Made by a program: the position numbers and the translations under genes
Assembly (NCBI GenBank): GCA_947649225.1
Contig: CANSQX010000012.1
Span: forward strand, 1-34,751
Direction: 5' to 3'
Length of the DNA: 34,751 nucleotides
Source of the DNA: an uncultured Flavonifractor sp.
GTDB lineage: Bacteria; Bacillota; Clostridia; Oscillospirales; Oscillospiraceae
Shown here: positions 7,732 to 15,812 of the stretch, in pieces
Position numbering within the stretch: the first letter of the stretch is position 1
How the letters are laid out: every line of letters starts with the position of its first letter
Notes under the pieces: model-generated
What the model was told of the DNA's origin: nothing
Database searches by the model: none
Seen by the model: only the letters and a program-made list of their open reading frames with translations

Positions 7732-8997
7732 CTACATGATCTGCCCTCCGGTGAGATAGACGGACAGGGCGGCCACAAAGAGCGCCCCCGAGGCACAGGC
7801 CACCAGCGCGAAGAGCCGCGGCCTGCGGGCCGTCAGTGCCGCCGCGAAGAGGAAAAAGGGCAGCGCACAGGAGAGATAGCGCCCGGCGCTCAGCAGCCAG
7901 GAGAGGGAGTAGTTCAGGACCAGATACACGTACCCGTAGAGCAGGTACATGCTCCGAGCCCTCCTCCGGACCGCCCATAAAAGCCCCAGAAACAGCGGGA
8001 AGAGTACCAGCGTGGGGATCCAAATTTGGACCCGGACCGCCGTATCCCCGTAGGTCAGGGCGTTTTGGAGCACATAGCCCAGAGTGCCGGAGATCCAGTT
8101 GGAGCCCTGGCTCCAGTGATCCTGCATCCGCACAAAGGCGAAGGGGTCCCCCTCCACCCACAGGTTGAGACCCAGATAGACCGCCGTACCCGCCAGGGGC
8201 AACAGCAGCGCGGGAAGCCGGGCCAGCACAGACCGGATCCGGCCGCCCGGACGGGCGAAGAGCTGCTCCTGCTCCACCAGCTCGGCGGCGGCCGCCCCCA
8301 CCAGCAGCAGGCCGTGCATCCGGGTCATGGCGGCCAGCGCCCCCCAGATCCCCGCCGCCAGCCACCGGCGCCGCCGGATGTGCCACAGGGCGGCGGAGGT
8401 GGTGAGGAAAAAGAGCCCCTCGGTCATGACGCCGCCGAAGAAGAAGCCGAAGGGAAACAGGGACAGGAGCACCACCGCCCGGCGGGCCGCCGCCCGGCCC
8501 CAGTCAAAGGCGGCCAGACGGTAGAAGTACACGCACCCCCCGGCGTAGGACAGCCAGGACACCAGCAGCCCCGCCCCTATGGTATCCCCCACAAGCAGCC
8601 GGAATAACCGCATCAGCCACACATAGAGAGGGAAAAAGACCAGAAACAGATGCTGTCCGTCCTCGGTATAGCCCCGGTAGCCCTGCTCCGCCAGGCCCAC
8701 GTAGTGCCAGGCATCCCAGCGCTTCCAAAAGGGCAGCGTATCGGCCAGACGGGTGACACCGGCCAGCCGCCAGAGGATCAAAAAGCCCAGCAGCAGAACG
8801 GCCAGACGGAACAGAATTGACAAGGAAAAAACCTGTACAGCCTCTCTTCTGCCAACCTCCGTGCCCTCCTGAGCTTGGCTATCCGTCCCGAGGGACAGGG
8901 GCAGAGGCGCGCCGCACCGGCGCAGCCAAATCAACACCAGCACCACCCCTACGGCGAGCACCAAGGCGGAGACACCGATGTTCCAAAGCGCCGTCAA
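7732..8997 (-). CDS. PIG-V/GT-C type mannosyltransferase-like polytopic membrane protein
   Basis: Probably a polyprenyl-phosphate-sugar-dependent glycosyltransferase in the membrane. The roughly 421-residue protein has about ten hydrophobic segments and the N-terminal motif WKRWDAWHYVGLAEQGY with FPLYVWLMRL, which resembles the luminal acidic loop of PIG-V/GT-C enzymes. Donor and acceptor are unknown. No good ATG exists. The frame is open back to a GTG at 9108 inside fmt without a ribosome site; I chose TTG 8997, just after the fmt stop, where the first transmembrane helix begins, but the start is uncertain. The gene sits between fmt and the YugP-like gene, where most relatives of this cluster have none, so it looks like a lineage-specific insertion into the operon. 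Confidence 0.8.
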   Translation of the reverse strand: MTALWNIGVSALVLAVGVVLVLIWLRRCGAPLPLSLGTDSQAQEGTEVGRREAVQVFSLSILFRLAVLLLGFLILWRLAGVTRLADTLPFWKRWDAWHYVGLAEQGYRGYTEDGQHLFLVFFPLYVWLMRLFRLLVGDTIGAGLLVSWLSYAGGCVYFYRLAAFDWGRAAARRAVVLLSLFPFGFFFGGVMTEGLFFLTTSAALWHIRRRRWLAAGIWGALAAMTRMHGLLLVGAAAAELVEQEQLFARPGGRIRSVLARLPALLLPLAGTAVYLGLNLWVEGDPFAFVRMQDHWSQGSNWISGTLGYVLQNALTYGDTAVRVQIWIPTLVLFPLFLGLLWAVRRRARSMYLLYGYVYLVLNYSLSWLLSAGRYLSCALPFFLFAAALTARRPRLFALVACASGALFVAALSVYLTGGQIM

Positions 8998-8999
8998 GG

Positions 9000-9926
9000 T
9001 CAGGTCCCGCGCTCCAGCGGGTGCCCGCGGAGGTAGTCGGCGGCCCGCATCCGCTTCCCGCCGCTGGGCTGGAGCTCTGTAAGGCGCAGCACCTTGCCAT
9101 CCCCGCACACCACGTCGATTCCGTGCTTCCCGCCCCGGAGAATGGTTCCGGCCGGGGCGGCGGAGTCCTCCCCCGTCTCCTCGGCGGCAAAGAGCTTCAT
9201 GGGCGTGCCGGAGATAAGCTCCGTGGAAGCGGCGGGCCAGGGGATCAGCCCCCGGATCTGGCAGTGAACGGCGTGGGCGGGCCGGGTCCAGTCCACCGGC
9301 GAGAGGTCCTTGGACAGCATGGGGGCCAGGGTGTGGGCGGCGTGGTCCTGGGGGGTGCGGACGGCGGTCCCCGCCTCGATGGCGGCCACGGCCTCCACAG
9401 CCAGCTCTCCGCCCAGCACGGCCAGGCGGTCGTAGAGGGCCCCGGCGTCCTCCTGGGGGCCGATGGGGGTGGACCGCTGGAGGATGATGTCCCCCGCGTC
9501 CAGCTCAGTGGCCATATGCATGATGGTGACGCCGGTCTCGGTGTCCCCGTTGAGGACAGCCCACTGGATAGGGGCGGCCCCCCGGTATTTGGGCAGCAGG
9601 GACGAGTGGACGTTGATGCAGCCCTTTGGGGGGAAATTCAGAATGTCATCGGGCAGAATGCGGCCGTAGGCCGCCACCACAATCAGCTCCGGGTCCAGCG
9701 CCCGGACCAGCGCCAGGGCGGTTCCATCCCGGAGCTTTTCGGGCTGATGGACCGGGATATTGTGGGCCTGGGCGCACACCTTCACCGGGGTGGGCAGCAG
9801 CTTCATCCCCCGGTTTTTGGGCTTGTCTGGCTGGGAGAAGACCCCGCAGAGCGTGTGTCCCGCCTCGATGAGCCGCTCCAGGGTGGGCACCGCAAAGGCG
9901 GGAGTCCCCATAAAGAGTATTCTCAT
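9000..9926 (-). CDS. fmt: Methionyl-tRNA formyltransferase
   Basis: Formylates initiator Met-tRNA using 10-formyl-tetrahydrofolate. The 308-residue protein starts MRILFMGTPAFAVP. The catalytic triad equivalent to E. coli Asn108/His110/Asp146 is seen as Asn105 and His107 (INVHSSLLPKYRGAAPI) and Asp143 (ATELDAGDI). The C-terminal OB domain that contacts tRNA covers about residues 205-305. Its ATG overlaps the def stop as ATGA (9923-9926), so the formylase and the deformylase that removes the formyl group are translationally coupled, the conserved bacterial arrangement. Confidence 0.97.
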   Translation of the reverse strand: MRILFMGTPAFAVPTLERLIEAGHTLCGVFSQPDKPKNRGMKLLPTPVKVCAQAHNIPVHQPEKLRDGTALALVRALDPELIVVAAYGRILPDDILNFPPKGCINVHSSLLPKYRGAAPIQWAVLNGDTETGVTIMHMATELDAGDIILQRSTPIGPQEDAGALYDRLAVLGGELAVEAVAAIEAGTAVRTPQDHAAHTLAPMLSKDLSPVDWTRPAHAVHCQIRGLIPWPAASTELISGTPMKLFAAEETGEDSAAPAGTILRGGKHGIDVVCGDGKVLRLTELQPSGGKRMRAADYLRGHPLERGT

Positions 9927-10423
9927 TGCTTCCCCTTTTCCTCCTTCGCCAGGATGGCGTCCAGCTCCTCGGTGGTATACAGGCGGTCGGTGTGCTCGGT
10001 GAACAGGTGGCCGTCCAGATGTTCGATCTCATGGCAGAAGCAGCGGGCCGTCATGCCCTCTCCCTCCACCTCGAAGGTCTGGCCGTTCCGGTCCTGGGCC
10101 CGGACCCGCACCTTCATGGGGCGCTTGACCTTGCCCCACTGGCCCGGCACCGACAGGCAGCCCTCAAAGCCGTCCTGCTCCCCCTCCTGGGCGAGGATTT
10201 CCGGGTTCACCAGCTCCAGCATCTCGTCATTCTCGTTGACTACGATCACCACCCGGCGGAGAATCCCCACCTGGGGCGCGGCCAGACCGGCCCCGTTGGC
10301 CCCGGTCAGGGTTTCCTTCAGGTCGTCGATGAGATCCCAGGTCCGCCGGTTAAACGCAGTCACCGGGCGGCAGACCTTCTGGAGACAGGGCTCCTCATCG
10401 GTCAAAATGGTGCGCAGTGCCAT
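9923..10423 (-). CDS. def: Peptide deformylase
   Basis: Removes the N-formyl group from nascent proteins using a divalent metal, normally iron. The 166-residue protein contains the three family motifs: GAGLAAPQVG (44-53), EGCLSVPG with metal ligand Cys89, and HEIEHLDG with His131, Glu132 and His135. ATG 10423 has AAAGGAGG about ten bases upstream; the open frame extends to 10483 but that part overlaps the end of priA and is not conserved. It is 56 bp after priA and overlaps fmt by four bases. Length is typical of the type I enzyme. Confidence 0.97.
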   Translation of the reverse strand: MALRTILTDEEPCLQKVCRPVTAFNRRTWDLIDDLKETLTGANGAGLAAPQVGILRRVVIVVNENDEMLELVNPEILAQEGEQDGFEGCLSVPGQWGKVKRPMKVRVRAQDRNGQTFEVEGEGMTARCFCHEIEHLDGHLFTEHTDRLYTTEELDAILAKEEKGKQ

Positions 10424-10479
10424 GGCTGATCGTCCTCCTTTAGTTTGGGGCGGGCCGGTCTTGGTGGGAGCGGCGGCCC

Positions 10480-12954
10480 TCAATCCAGCGGGTTGATGTC
10501 GGCGAAGACCGCCACCCCGCGGTTGTCCTTATCCTGTTGGGCACAGCGCACCAGATGGGCGGCCAGTGCCCGGAATTCTTTTGTATTCTTCCCAATGAGA
10601 GTGAGCCGGTAGCGGTAGCGGTCGTTGACCTTGGCCACCGCCGCCGGGGCGGGTCCCAGCAGCTGGGGGGCCACCGCCGCGTAGGGGGGCCGGGCCAGCC
10701 AGCTCTCCAGGGCGCGGCGCAGGCGCATGCAGGTCTGGAGCACGGCGCTCTCCAACAGCCCTGAGGCGGTGAAGACCAGCAGATCCCGGAAGGGCGGGCA
10801 GCCCCGCAGCTCCCGCTGCCGGATCTCCTCCTCATAAAAGCGGTCGTAGTCCTGGGCGGCGGCGCAGGCGATCACATCGTTGTCCGGGGTAAGGGTCTGG
10901 ACCACGGCACGCCCCCCCTTCTCCCCCCGGCCCGCCCGGCCCACCACCTGGGTCAGCAGGGAGAAGGTCCGCTCCGCCGCCCGGTAGTCGTCCACATAGA
11001 GGGACTGGTCCGCCGACACCACCCCCACCAGGGTCACATTGCCGAAGTCCAGCCCCTTGGCCACCATCTGGGTCCCCACCAGAATGGGGATTTTCTCCCG
11101 TTCAAACCGGGCCAGAATGGCCTCGTGGGAGTGGGACGCCGAGACGGTGTCGGTGTCCATCCGGAGGACCTCCGTTCCGGGAAAGGCCGCCTTCAGCTCC
11201 TCCTCCACCCGCTGGGTGCCCGTGCCTTGGAAGAGAAGGGCCCCGCCGCAGGAGGGGCAGGCGCCGGGCAGCGGCTCCGAGTGGCCGCAGTAGTGGCACA
11301 TCAGCCGCCCGTTGGCCGAGTGATAGGTGAGGTAGACCGAGCAGCGGGGGCAGACCGGCGCCTCGCCGCACTGGCTGCAGACGGCCATCCGGCTGGCCCC
11401 CCGGCGGTTCAGGAACAGGATGGACTGCTCCCCCGCCGCCAGGTTGGCGGCCAGCGCCTCACGCAGGGGGGCGCTCAAGCTGGTATCGTTGCCGGCGCGC
11501 ACCTCCTGCCGCAGGTCCGCGATTTGAACCGCCGGGAGCGCCCGGGCGTTATAGCGGGTTTTCAGGGTGAACAGGCGGTACTGCCCCTGCCGGGCCAGGT
11601 ACATACTCTCCACCGACGGGGTGGCCGAGCCCAGCAGCAGCAGGGCCCCGCTGTGGGCGCAACGGTATTTGGCCACGTCCCGGGCGTGGTAGCGGGGGAC
11701 CTGCTCCGACTTATAGGTAGACTCCTGCTCCTCGTCCAGGATGACCAGACCCAGGTTTTGCAGGGGGGCGAAGACCGCAGAACGGGTGCCCACCACCACC
11801 CGGGCCGTCCCGGCCCGGACTCGCTTCCACTCATCGTACCGCTCCCCCGCCCGCAGGCTGCTGTGGAGCACCGCCACCTCCCCGCCAAACTGGGCGGTAA
11901 AGAGGCGCAGCAGCTGGGGAGTCAAGGCAATCTCGGGCACCAGCACCAGGGTGGCGCGCCCCCGCGCCAGGGCCGCCCGGATGAGGGCCAAATAGACTTG
12001 AGTCTTACCGCTGCCCGTTACCCCATAGAGGAGAGCGGCAGCGGGCTCCGGCTCCTCCATCAGGGCCAGAAGCCCCTGAAAGGCGGCCTCCTGTTCCCCG
12101 TTGAGAACCGCAGGGGGGGCGGGCTCCACCGGCTCCTCGGGACTGGGGCGGCGGAAGACCTCCCGCTGCTCCAGGGTGAGGACCCCCCGCTTGGCCAGCC
12201 CCCGCAGCGTGGCGGCCGAGGCCCCGGTGAAATAGCACAGCTCCTTGACGGAGGCCCGCCCCACGGCACATAGCAGCTCGACCACCGCATACCGCTGGGG
12301 GGCGGAGCGCCGCCGGGGAGCCACCAAAGCCAGGGCCTCCTCCGGGGAGAGGGCCAGGGCGGCCACCTGCTCACTCTTGTCCCCGATCCCCCGCTGGGCG
12401 CTGGTCTCCAGCACCAGGATTCCCCGGTCCGACAGCAGCTTGAGGGCCGGATTGGGGTCCTTCGTCTCAAAGGCCGCCCGGATCTGCTCCTGCCCGGCGC
12501 TGCCGCCCGAGGCGTAGATCAGATCCAGGATCCGCCGGGCATGGCCAGAGCGTCCCGCCTGCTCATAGGCGGCCTCCCTGTCCACCCCGGCCGCGATGGT
12601 CCACCGGTCCTGGAGGGAGAAATACAGCCCCGCCGGGAGCATGGCCCGGGCCGCATCCCAGACCGTGCAGAAATACCGCTCCCGCATCCAGAGGGCCAGG
12701 CGGAGCCCTTCCCCGTCCAGTACCGGAGTCTCGTCCAGCCGTGTGAGGACGCTCTTGAGCTTCACGCCCTCTGGGATGGACGCGCTGGGCTCCAGCGCCA
12801 GCACAAGCCCCTCGGTCCGGCGGTTCCCCGCCCCGAAGGGCACGATCACCCGCATCCCGGGGACCAGCACGGCCTCTAGCTCAGAGGGAACCAGATAGTC
12901 GTAAGGCTTGTCGATGGCATAGGTGGCGGCCGACAGAGCCACCCTGGCGATCAT
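10480..12954 (-). CDS. priA: Primosomal protein N' (replication restart helicase PriA)
   Basis: A 3'-5' helicase that recognises stalled forks and reloads the replisome. The 824-residue protein has an N-terminal 3'-fork-binding domain (about 1-105), a winged-helix region, Walker A GVTGSGKT (311-318), the DEEQ box and a cysteine-rich zinc-binding insert (CSQCGEAPVCPRC, then CHYCGH and CPSCGG) between the helicase lobes. VGRAGRGEKGG is motif VI. ATG 12954 has GGGGAGG seven bases upstream; the upstream extension to 13005 is rejected. It is normally preceded by coaBC, but here a 274-bp structured gap separates it from rpoZ. def follows 56 bp downstream. Confidence 0.97.
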   Translation of the reverse strand: MIARVALSAATYAIDKPYDYLVPSELEAVLVPGMRVIVPFGAGNRRTEGLVLALEPSASIPEGVKLKSVLTRLDETPVLDGEGLRLALWMRERYFCTVWDAARAMLPAGLYFSLQDRWTIAAGVDREAAYEQAGRSGHARRILDLIYASGGSAGQEQIRAAFETKDPNPALKLLSDRGILVLETSAQRGIGDKSEQVAALALSPEEALALVAPRRRSAPQRYAVVELLCAVGRASVKELCYFTGASAATLRGLAKRGVLTLEQREVFRRPSPEEPVEPAPPAVLNGEQEAAFQGLLALMEEPEPAAALLYGVTGSGKTQVYLALIRAALARGRATLVLVPEIALTPQLLRLFTAQFGGEVAVLHSSLRAGERYDEWKRVRAGTARVVVGTRSAVFAPLQNLGLVILDEEQESTYKSEQVPRYHARDVAKYRCAHSGALLLLGSATPSVESMYLARQGQYRLFTLKTRYNARALPAVQIADLRQEVRAGNDTSLSAPLREALAANLAAGEQSILFLNRRGASRMAVCSQCGEAPVCPRCSVYLTYHSANGRLMCHYCGHSEPLPGACPSCGGALLFQGTGTQRVEEELKAAFPGTEVLRMDTDTVSASHSHEAILARFEREKIPILVGTQMVAKGLDFGNVTLVGVVSADQSLYVDDYRAAERTFSLLTQVVGRAGRGEKGGRAVVQTLTPDNDVIACAAAQDYDRFYEEEIRQRELRGCPPFRDLLVFTASGLLESAVLQTCMRLRRALESWLARPPYAAVAPQLLGPAPAAVAKVNDRYRYRLTLIGKNTKEFRALAAHLVRCAQQDKDNRGVAVFADINPLD

Positions 12955-13228
12955 AGGGCCACCTCCCCCGGCGCGCCCCGGCGGCATACAAGAGGTACCC
13001 CCCAAGAAGCTCCATGCAGGAATTCCTGTAAAGCTATAGCACTTGTCTGATGATAGCTTTGAATGGGGCCCTGGACGCGGAAACGGAGGCTCCGCCTCTC
13101 TTTCTCACGATCCCCCTGCACAGGGACCGTCCGCCTGCCGGAACACAAGGAAGGAACGGCACATGCTTCACAAGTGGAGGCAAGCGGTAACGCTTTACAG
13201 CTGCTCCCGCTTGCCTCTCTTCTCTCTC
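12955..13228 (-). other. Structured non-coding gap between rpoZ and priA (coaBC position)
   Basis: No recognisable gene. Read on the minus strand, the gap contains several inverted repeats: GAGGCAAGCGG with CCGCTTGCCTC around a 19-base loop; GAGGCGGAGCCTC; TCCC/GGGA around CTGTGCAG; AAAGCTAT with ATAGCTTT; and the perfect palindrome CAGGAATTCCTG. None is followed by a clear U-run, so they do not look like intrinsic terminators. A 93-codon frame (13232 to 12951) spans the gap exactly, with its ATG overlapping the rpoZ stop and its TGA overlapping the priA start (both ATGA). Its sequence is low in hydrophobic core residues and looks non-natural, so I do not call it a gene. Conserved operons place coaBC here. 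Confidence 0.55.
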
Positions 13229-13426
13229 TCATTCAAACGCGTGGGGAACGACCTTCCCCTCGGCTACCTCCCGAATGGCGATGGAGACCGGCTTGTCGTC
13301 CAGGGGGACGCCGCTCTCCTCGGACTCGCTGGCGATCTGGCGGGCCCGCTGGGCCACCACGTTGACCAGCATATAGCGGCTGGGAACCTCCTTGAGCAGG
13401 TCTCCCATAGGGGGATTGAGCATCAT
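13229..13426 (-). CDS. rpoZ: DNA-directed RNA polymerase omega subunit
   Basis: A small subunit that helps assemble and stabilise RNA polymerase by latching onto beta-prime. The 65-residue protein matches short Firmicutes omega: MLNPPMGDLLKEVPSRYMLV, then AQRARQIA (the conserved helix) and PVSIAIREVAEGKV. Two consecutive ATG codons (13426 and 13423) are possible; GAAGGAG about 11 bases upstream lies in the gmk end. It begins six bases after the gmk stop, the usual gmk-rpoZ pairing. Confidence 0.95.
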   Translation of the reverse strand: MMLNPPMGDLLKEVPSRYMLVNVVAQRARQIASESEESGVPLDDKPVSIAIREVAEGKVVPHAFE

Positions 13427-13432
13427 AGCGCA

Positions 13433-14041
13433 TCAGACTCCTTCTACAAGATTCATGCGGTTTTTGGTGCGGCAGCCCTCGGCTGTCAGAATGGCGATGA
13501 TCTCCTCCGCAGCCCAGGAGACCTTGTCGTTGACCACCAGGTAGTCGTAGTTGGGGATTTCCCGGCACTCCACCTTCGCCTTTTCCAGGCGGCCGGCAAT
13601 CACCTCTTCCCCGTCGGTGTTGCGGCCGTGGAGCCGGCGGGAGAGCTCCTCAAAGGAGGGGGGAATGATGAAAATCAGCACCGCCTCGGGGCATTTGGTC
13701 CGGACCGTGGCGGCCCCCTGGACCTCAATGTCCAGCAGCACGTCAATCCCGGCGTCCAGCTTCTCCTCAATCACCTTGAGGGAGGTGCCATAGTAATGAT
13801 TGACATATTCGGTGTACTCTAAAAGCTCTCCGGCGGCGATCATGGCCTCAAAAGCATCCCGGGTGACAAAGTTGTAGTTCACCCCGTCGGCCTCCCCCAC
13901 CCGGGGCTGGCGGGTGGTGAAGGAGACCGAGAAATAGATGTCCTTCCGCACGCTCAGCAGCTCGGCAATCACTGTGCTCTTGCCTACCCCCGAGGGGCCG
14001 GACAGGACGATCAGCTGTCCCCTGTGTCTGGCTCGGTTCAT
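13433..14041 (-). CDS. gmk: Guanylate kinase
   Basis: Phosphorylates GMP to GDP with ATP. In the 202-residue protein the P-loop is GPSGVGKST (15-23); the GMP-binding region includes [11 protein letters not shown] and GVNYNFV, followed by YYGTS and the DIEVQGA segment; the lid contains RLHGRNTD. Length is typical. The ATG overlaps the remA stop as ATGA (14038-14041), and rpoZ follows six bases after the stop. Confidence 0.97.
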   Translation of the reverse strand: MNRARHRGQLIVLSGPSGVGKSTVIAELLSVRKDIYFSVSFTTRQPRVGEADGVNYNFVTRDAFEAMIAAGELLEYTEYVNHYYGTSLKVIEEKLDAGIDVLLDIEVQGAATVRTKCPEAVLIFIIPPSFEELSRRLHGRNTDGEEVIAGRLEKAKVECREIPNYDYLVVNDKVSWAAEEIIAILTAEGCRTKNRMNLVEGV

Positions 14042-14304
14042 AGCGCTTCCTCCTCCTCCGGACTGGGATCCCGGCCGCCCAGCCGTCCGGCCACCGTCTC
14101 CGGCTGGAGGGCGGACAGGACCACGTGGTCGCTGTCCATGATGAGTACCGCCCGGGTGCGGCGGCCGTAGGTAGCGTCAATCAGGACGCCCCGGTCTCTG
14201 GCCTCCTGCACCGTGCGCTTGATGGGGGCGGACTCCGGACTGACGATGGCGATCAGCCGTCCGGCCGACACCATGTTGCCAAAGCCGATGTTGATCAGGC
14301 GCAA
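14038..14304 (-). CDS. remA: RemA-like extracellular matrix regulator (DUF370)
   Basis: In Bacillus RemA is a DNA-binding activator of biofilm matrix and osmoprotection genes. The 88-residue protein has the family signature: [26 protein letters not shown] and the [13 protein letters not shown] strand, with a longer Glu-rich tail (SPEEEEAL). The start codon is TTG, with GGGGAGG nine bases upstream; that ribosome site overlaps the yicC stop (TAGGGGAGG). Position between yicC and gmk is conserved in Firmicutes. Regulatory targets in this organism are unknown. Confidence 0.93.
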   Translation of the reverse strand: MRLINIGFGNMVSAGRLIAIVSPESAPIKRTVQEARDRGVLIDATYGRRTRAVLIMDSDHVVLSALQPETVAGRLGGRDPSPEEEEAL

Positions 14305-14319
14305 CGCACCCCGCCTCCC

Positions 14320-15198
14320 CTACTCAATATTCTGAATCTGCTCCCGGATCTTCTCGATCTCAGCCTTGATGTCCACCACACAGCGGGCGGTCTCCACGTC
14401 GCTGCACTTGGAGCCGATGGTGTTGGCCTCCCGGTTGAACTCCTGGATGAGGAAGTCCAGCTTGCGACCCACCGGGCCGTCCCCGTCCAGCAGCTGGCGA
14501 AGCTGGGACAGGTGGCTGCGCAGGCGCACCACCTCCTCGTCCACCGCCACCTTGTCGGCGAAAATGGCCGCCTCGGTGAGGATTCGGCTCTCGTCGATCT
14601 GAGTCTTTTGCAAGACCTCGGCCATTTTGGCCTCCAGCCGGGCCCGGTAGGCGGCCACGATGCCGGGGGAGCGCGCCTCCACCTGGGCGGTCAGGACCTC
14701 AATGCTGTCCGCCCGGCTGAGCACGTCCTCCCGGAGCTTGCCGCCCTCCCGGGCGCGCATGGCGTCAAAGTCGTCCAGAGCCAGCTCCAGCACGGCCCGC
14801 AGATCCGCCCCCAGCGCCTCCAGGTCCTCCTGGGTCTTCTCCACCAGGAACACGTCCGGGAACCGGGCCAGCAGGGACAGGGTGGGCTCGTCCTTCAGTG
14901 CGTAGCGCTCCTTCAGCGCGCAGAGAGCGCCGTAGTAGGCTCCCGCCACCGGGTGGTTGACCGAGACCGAGACATCGCCTCCCTCCCGGGGGCCCAGCGT
15001 GACAAACACGTCCACCTTGCCCCGGGCGATCCGGGCCTGCACCCCGGATTTCAAAGCCTCCTCGGCGAACACATACAGCCGGGGCAGCTTCACCGTGCAG
15101 TCCAGGTAGCGGTTGTTGACCGACCGCACCTCCACGGTGATGGGGCGTCCGTTCCGGACCGCCTCCCCCCGGCCGTAGCCCGTCATACTCTTAATCAA
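14320..15198 (-). CDS. YicC/YloC-family endoribonuclease
   Basis: YicC-family proteins are reported to be endoribonucleases acting in RNA turnover. The 292-residue protein begins IKSMTGYGRGE, then EVRSVNNRYLD, and has the conserved C-terminal block RKLDFLIQEFNREANTIGSKC with EIEKIREQIQNIE. The start is TTG at 15198, supported by AAGGAGG eight bases upstream; ATG 15186 is a weaker alternative because it lacks a well-spaced site. It is the first gene of the long downstream cluster and follows a strong promoter. Confidence 0.95.
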   Translation of the reverse strand: MIKSMTGYGRGEAVRNGRPITVEVRSVNNRYLDCTVKLPRLYVFAEEALKSGVQARIARGKVDVFVTLGPREGGDVSVSVNHPVAGAYYGALCALKERYALKDEPTLSLLARFPDVFLVEKTQEDLEALGADLRAVLELALDDFDAMRAREGGKLREDVLSRADSIEVLTAQVEARSPGIVAAYRARLEAKMAEVLQKTQIDESRILTEAAIFADKVAVDEEVVRLRSHLSQLRQLLDGDGPVGRKLDFLIQEFNREANTIGSKCSDVETARCVVDIKAEIEKIREQIQNIE

Positions 15199-15273
15199 AG
15201 GCCGCGCCTCCTTCTTCCCGGCCGCCGCACGGCCAGGGCATATTGCCGGTTTTCCAGCAGGTTCTAAGGAATG

Positions 15274-15302
15274 ATTATACCAGATCAGGGGCTTCTGCGC
15301 AA
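15274..15302 (-). promoter_or_regulatory. Sigma-A-like promoter of the yicC-to-thiN cluster
   Basis: On the minus strand TTGCGC (15297-15302), a 17-base spacer and TATAAT (15274-15279), the latter preceded by TGG. The -35 lies inside the end of the upstream membrane protein gene. It would start transcription near 15267, about 70 bases before yicC. Confidence 0.8.
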
Positions 15303-15812
15303 CACCCTGTCGATGCGCTCGATATACAGGGCGATCAGCTTGGAAAACCCCATATCATAGATGAGAAAGGCCCCGTTGCCCGCCAGCCAGAGCAGCCAGG
15401 GAGCGGACAGGGCTCCGGGCAGAAGGGGCAGCAGCACGGGCCTCAGTCCAAACCAGCAAAAGGCCAGCATCAGGTTGAAGAAGGCCAGCTTGCCGATCCA
15501 CCCCGCCCACAGGCTGTGCAGGCGCTCTGCCAGGGATTTTATCATGGGATAGAGCCCGAAAAACAGTAGATAGAGGACCACGTTGCCCTTGGCGGGCACC
15601 AGCAGCAGCCCCAGCAGTCCCGCGACGCCGTAGCAGCAGAATCCCCAGCCCAGTCCAGCCGAGATCACCGCCCCCGCGGGCACCAGGCCCGCCGCCGCCG
15701 TCAGCCCCAGCCGGGCCGCCGGGGACAGGGACGACGTGTAGAGGAGGGCCAGAGAGAGGGCGGCCAGCACCGCCGTCACCGCCAAGGCGCGGGTTCGCCC
15801 TTTTGTTCCCAT
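15285..15812 (-). CDS. Small polytopic membrane protein, unknown function
   Basis: I do not recognise a specific family with confidence. The 175-residue protein has about five hydrophobic helices separated by short loops (ALAVTAVLAALSLALLY, then FCCYGVAGLLGLLLVPA, VVLYLLFFGLYPMI, LAFFNLMLAFCWFGL and LSAPWLLWLAGNGAFLIYD) and a basic C-terminal tail. The layout resembles substrate-binding S components of ECF transporters or DUF2232-type proteins, but no decisive motif is visible. ATG 15812 shares one base with the stop of the J-domain gene (TGATG), so it is probably coupled to it. It is the last gene of the cdaA cluster, and the yicC promoter lies across its end. Confidence 0.75.
   Translation of the reverse strand: MGTKGRTRALAVTAVLAALSLALLYTSSLSPAARLGLTAAAGLVPAGAVISAGLGWGFCCYGVAGLLGLLLVPAKGNVVLYLLFFGLYPMIKSLAERLHSLWAGWIGKLAFFNLMLAFCWFGLRPVLLPLLPGALSAPWLLWLAGNGAFLIYDMGFSKLIALYIERIDRVLRRSP

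Noticed and set aside
8817..10496. 559-codon plus-strand frame
   Set aside because: Antisense to fmt and def, both with complete catalytic motifs; the predicted product is repetitive Arg/Gly/Pro/Ser.
12951..13232. 93-codon frame between rpoZ and priA as a gene
   Set aside because: ATGA overlaps at both ends are suggestive, but the sequence lacks a recognisable family and consists largely of hairpins; kept as a finding rather than a CDS.
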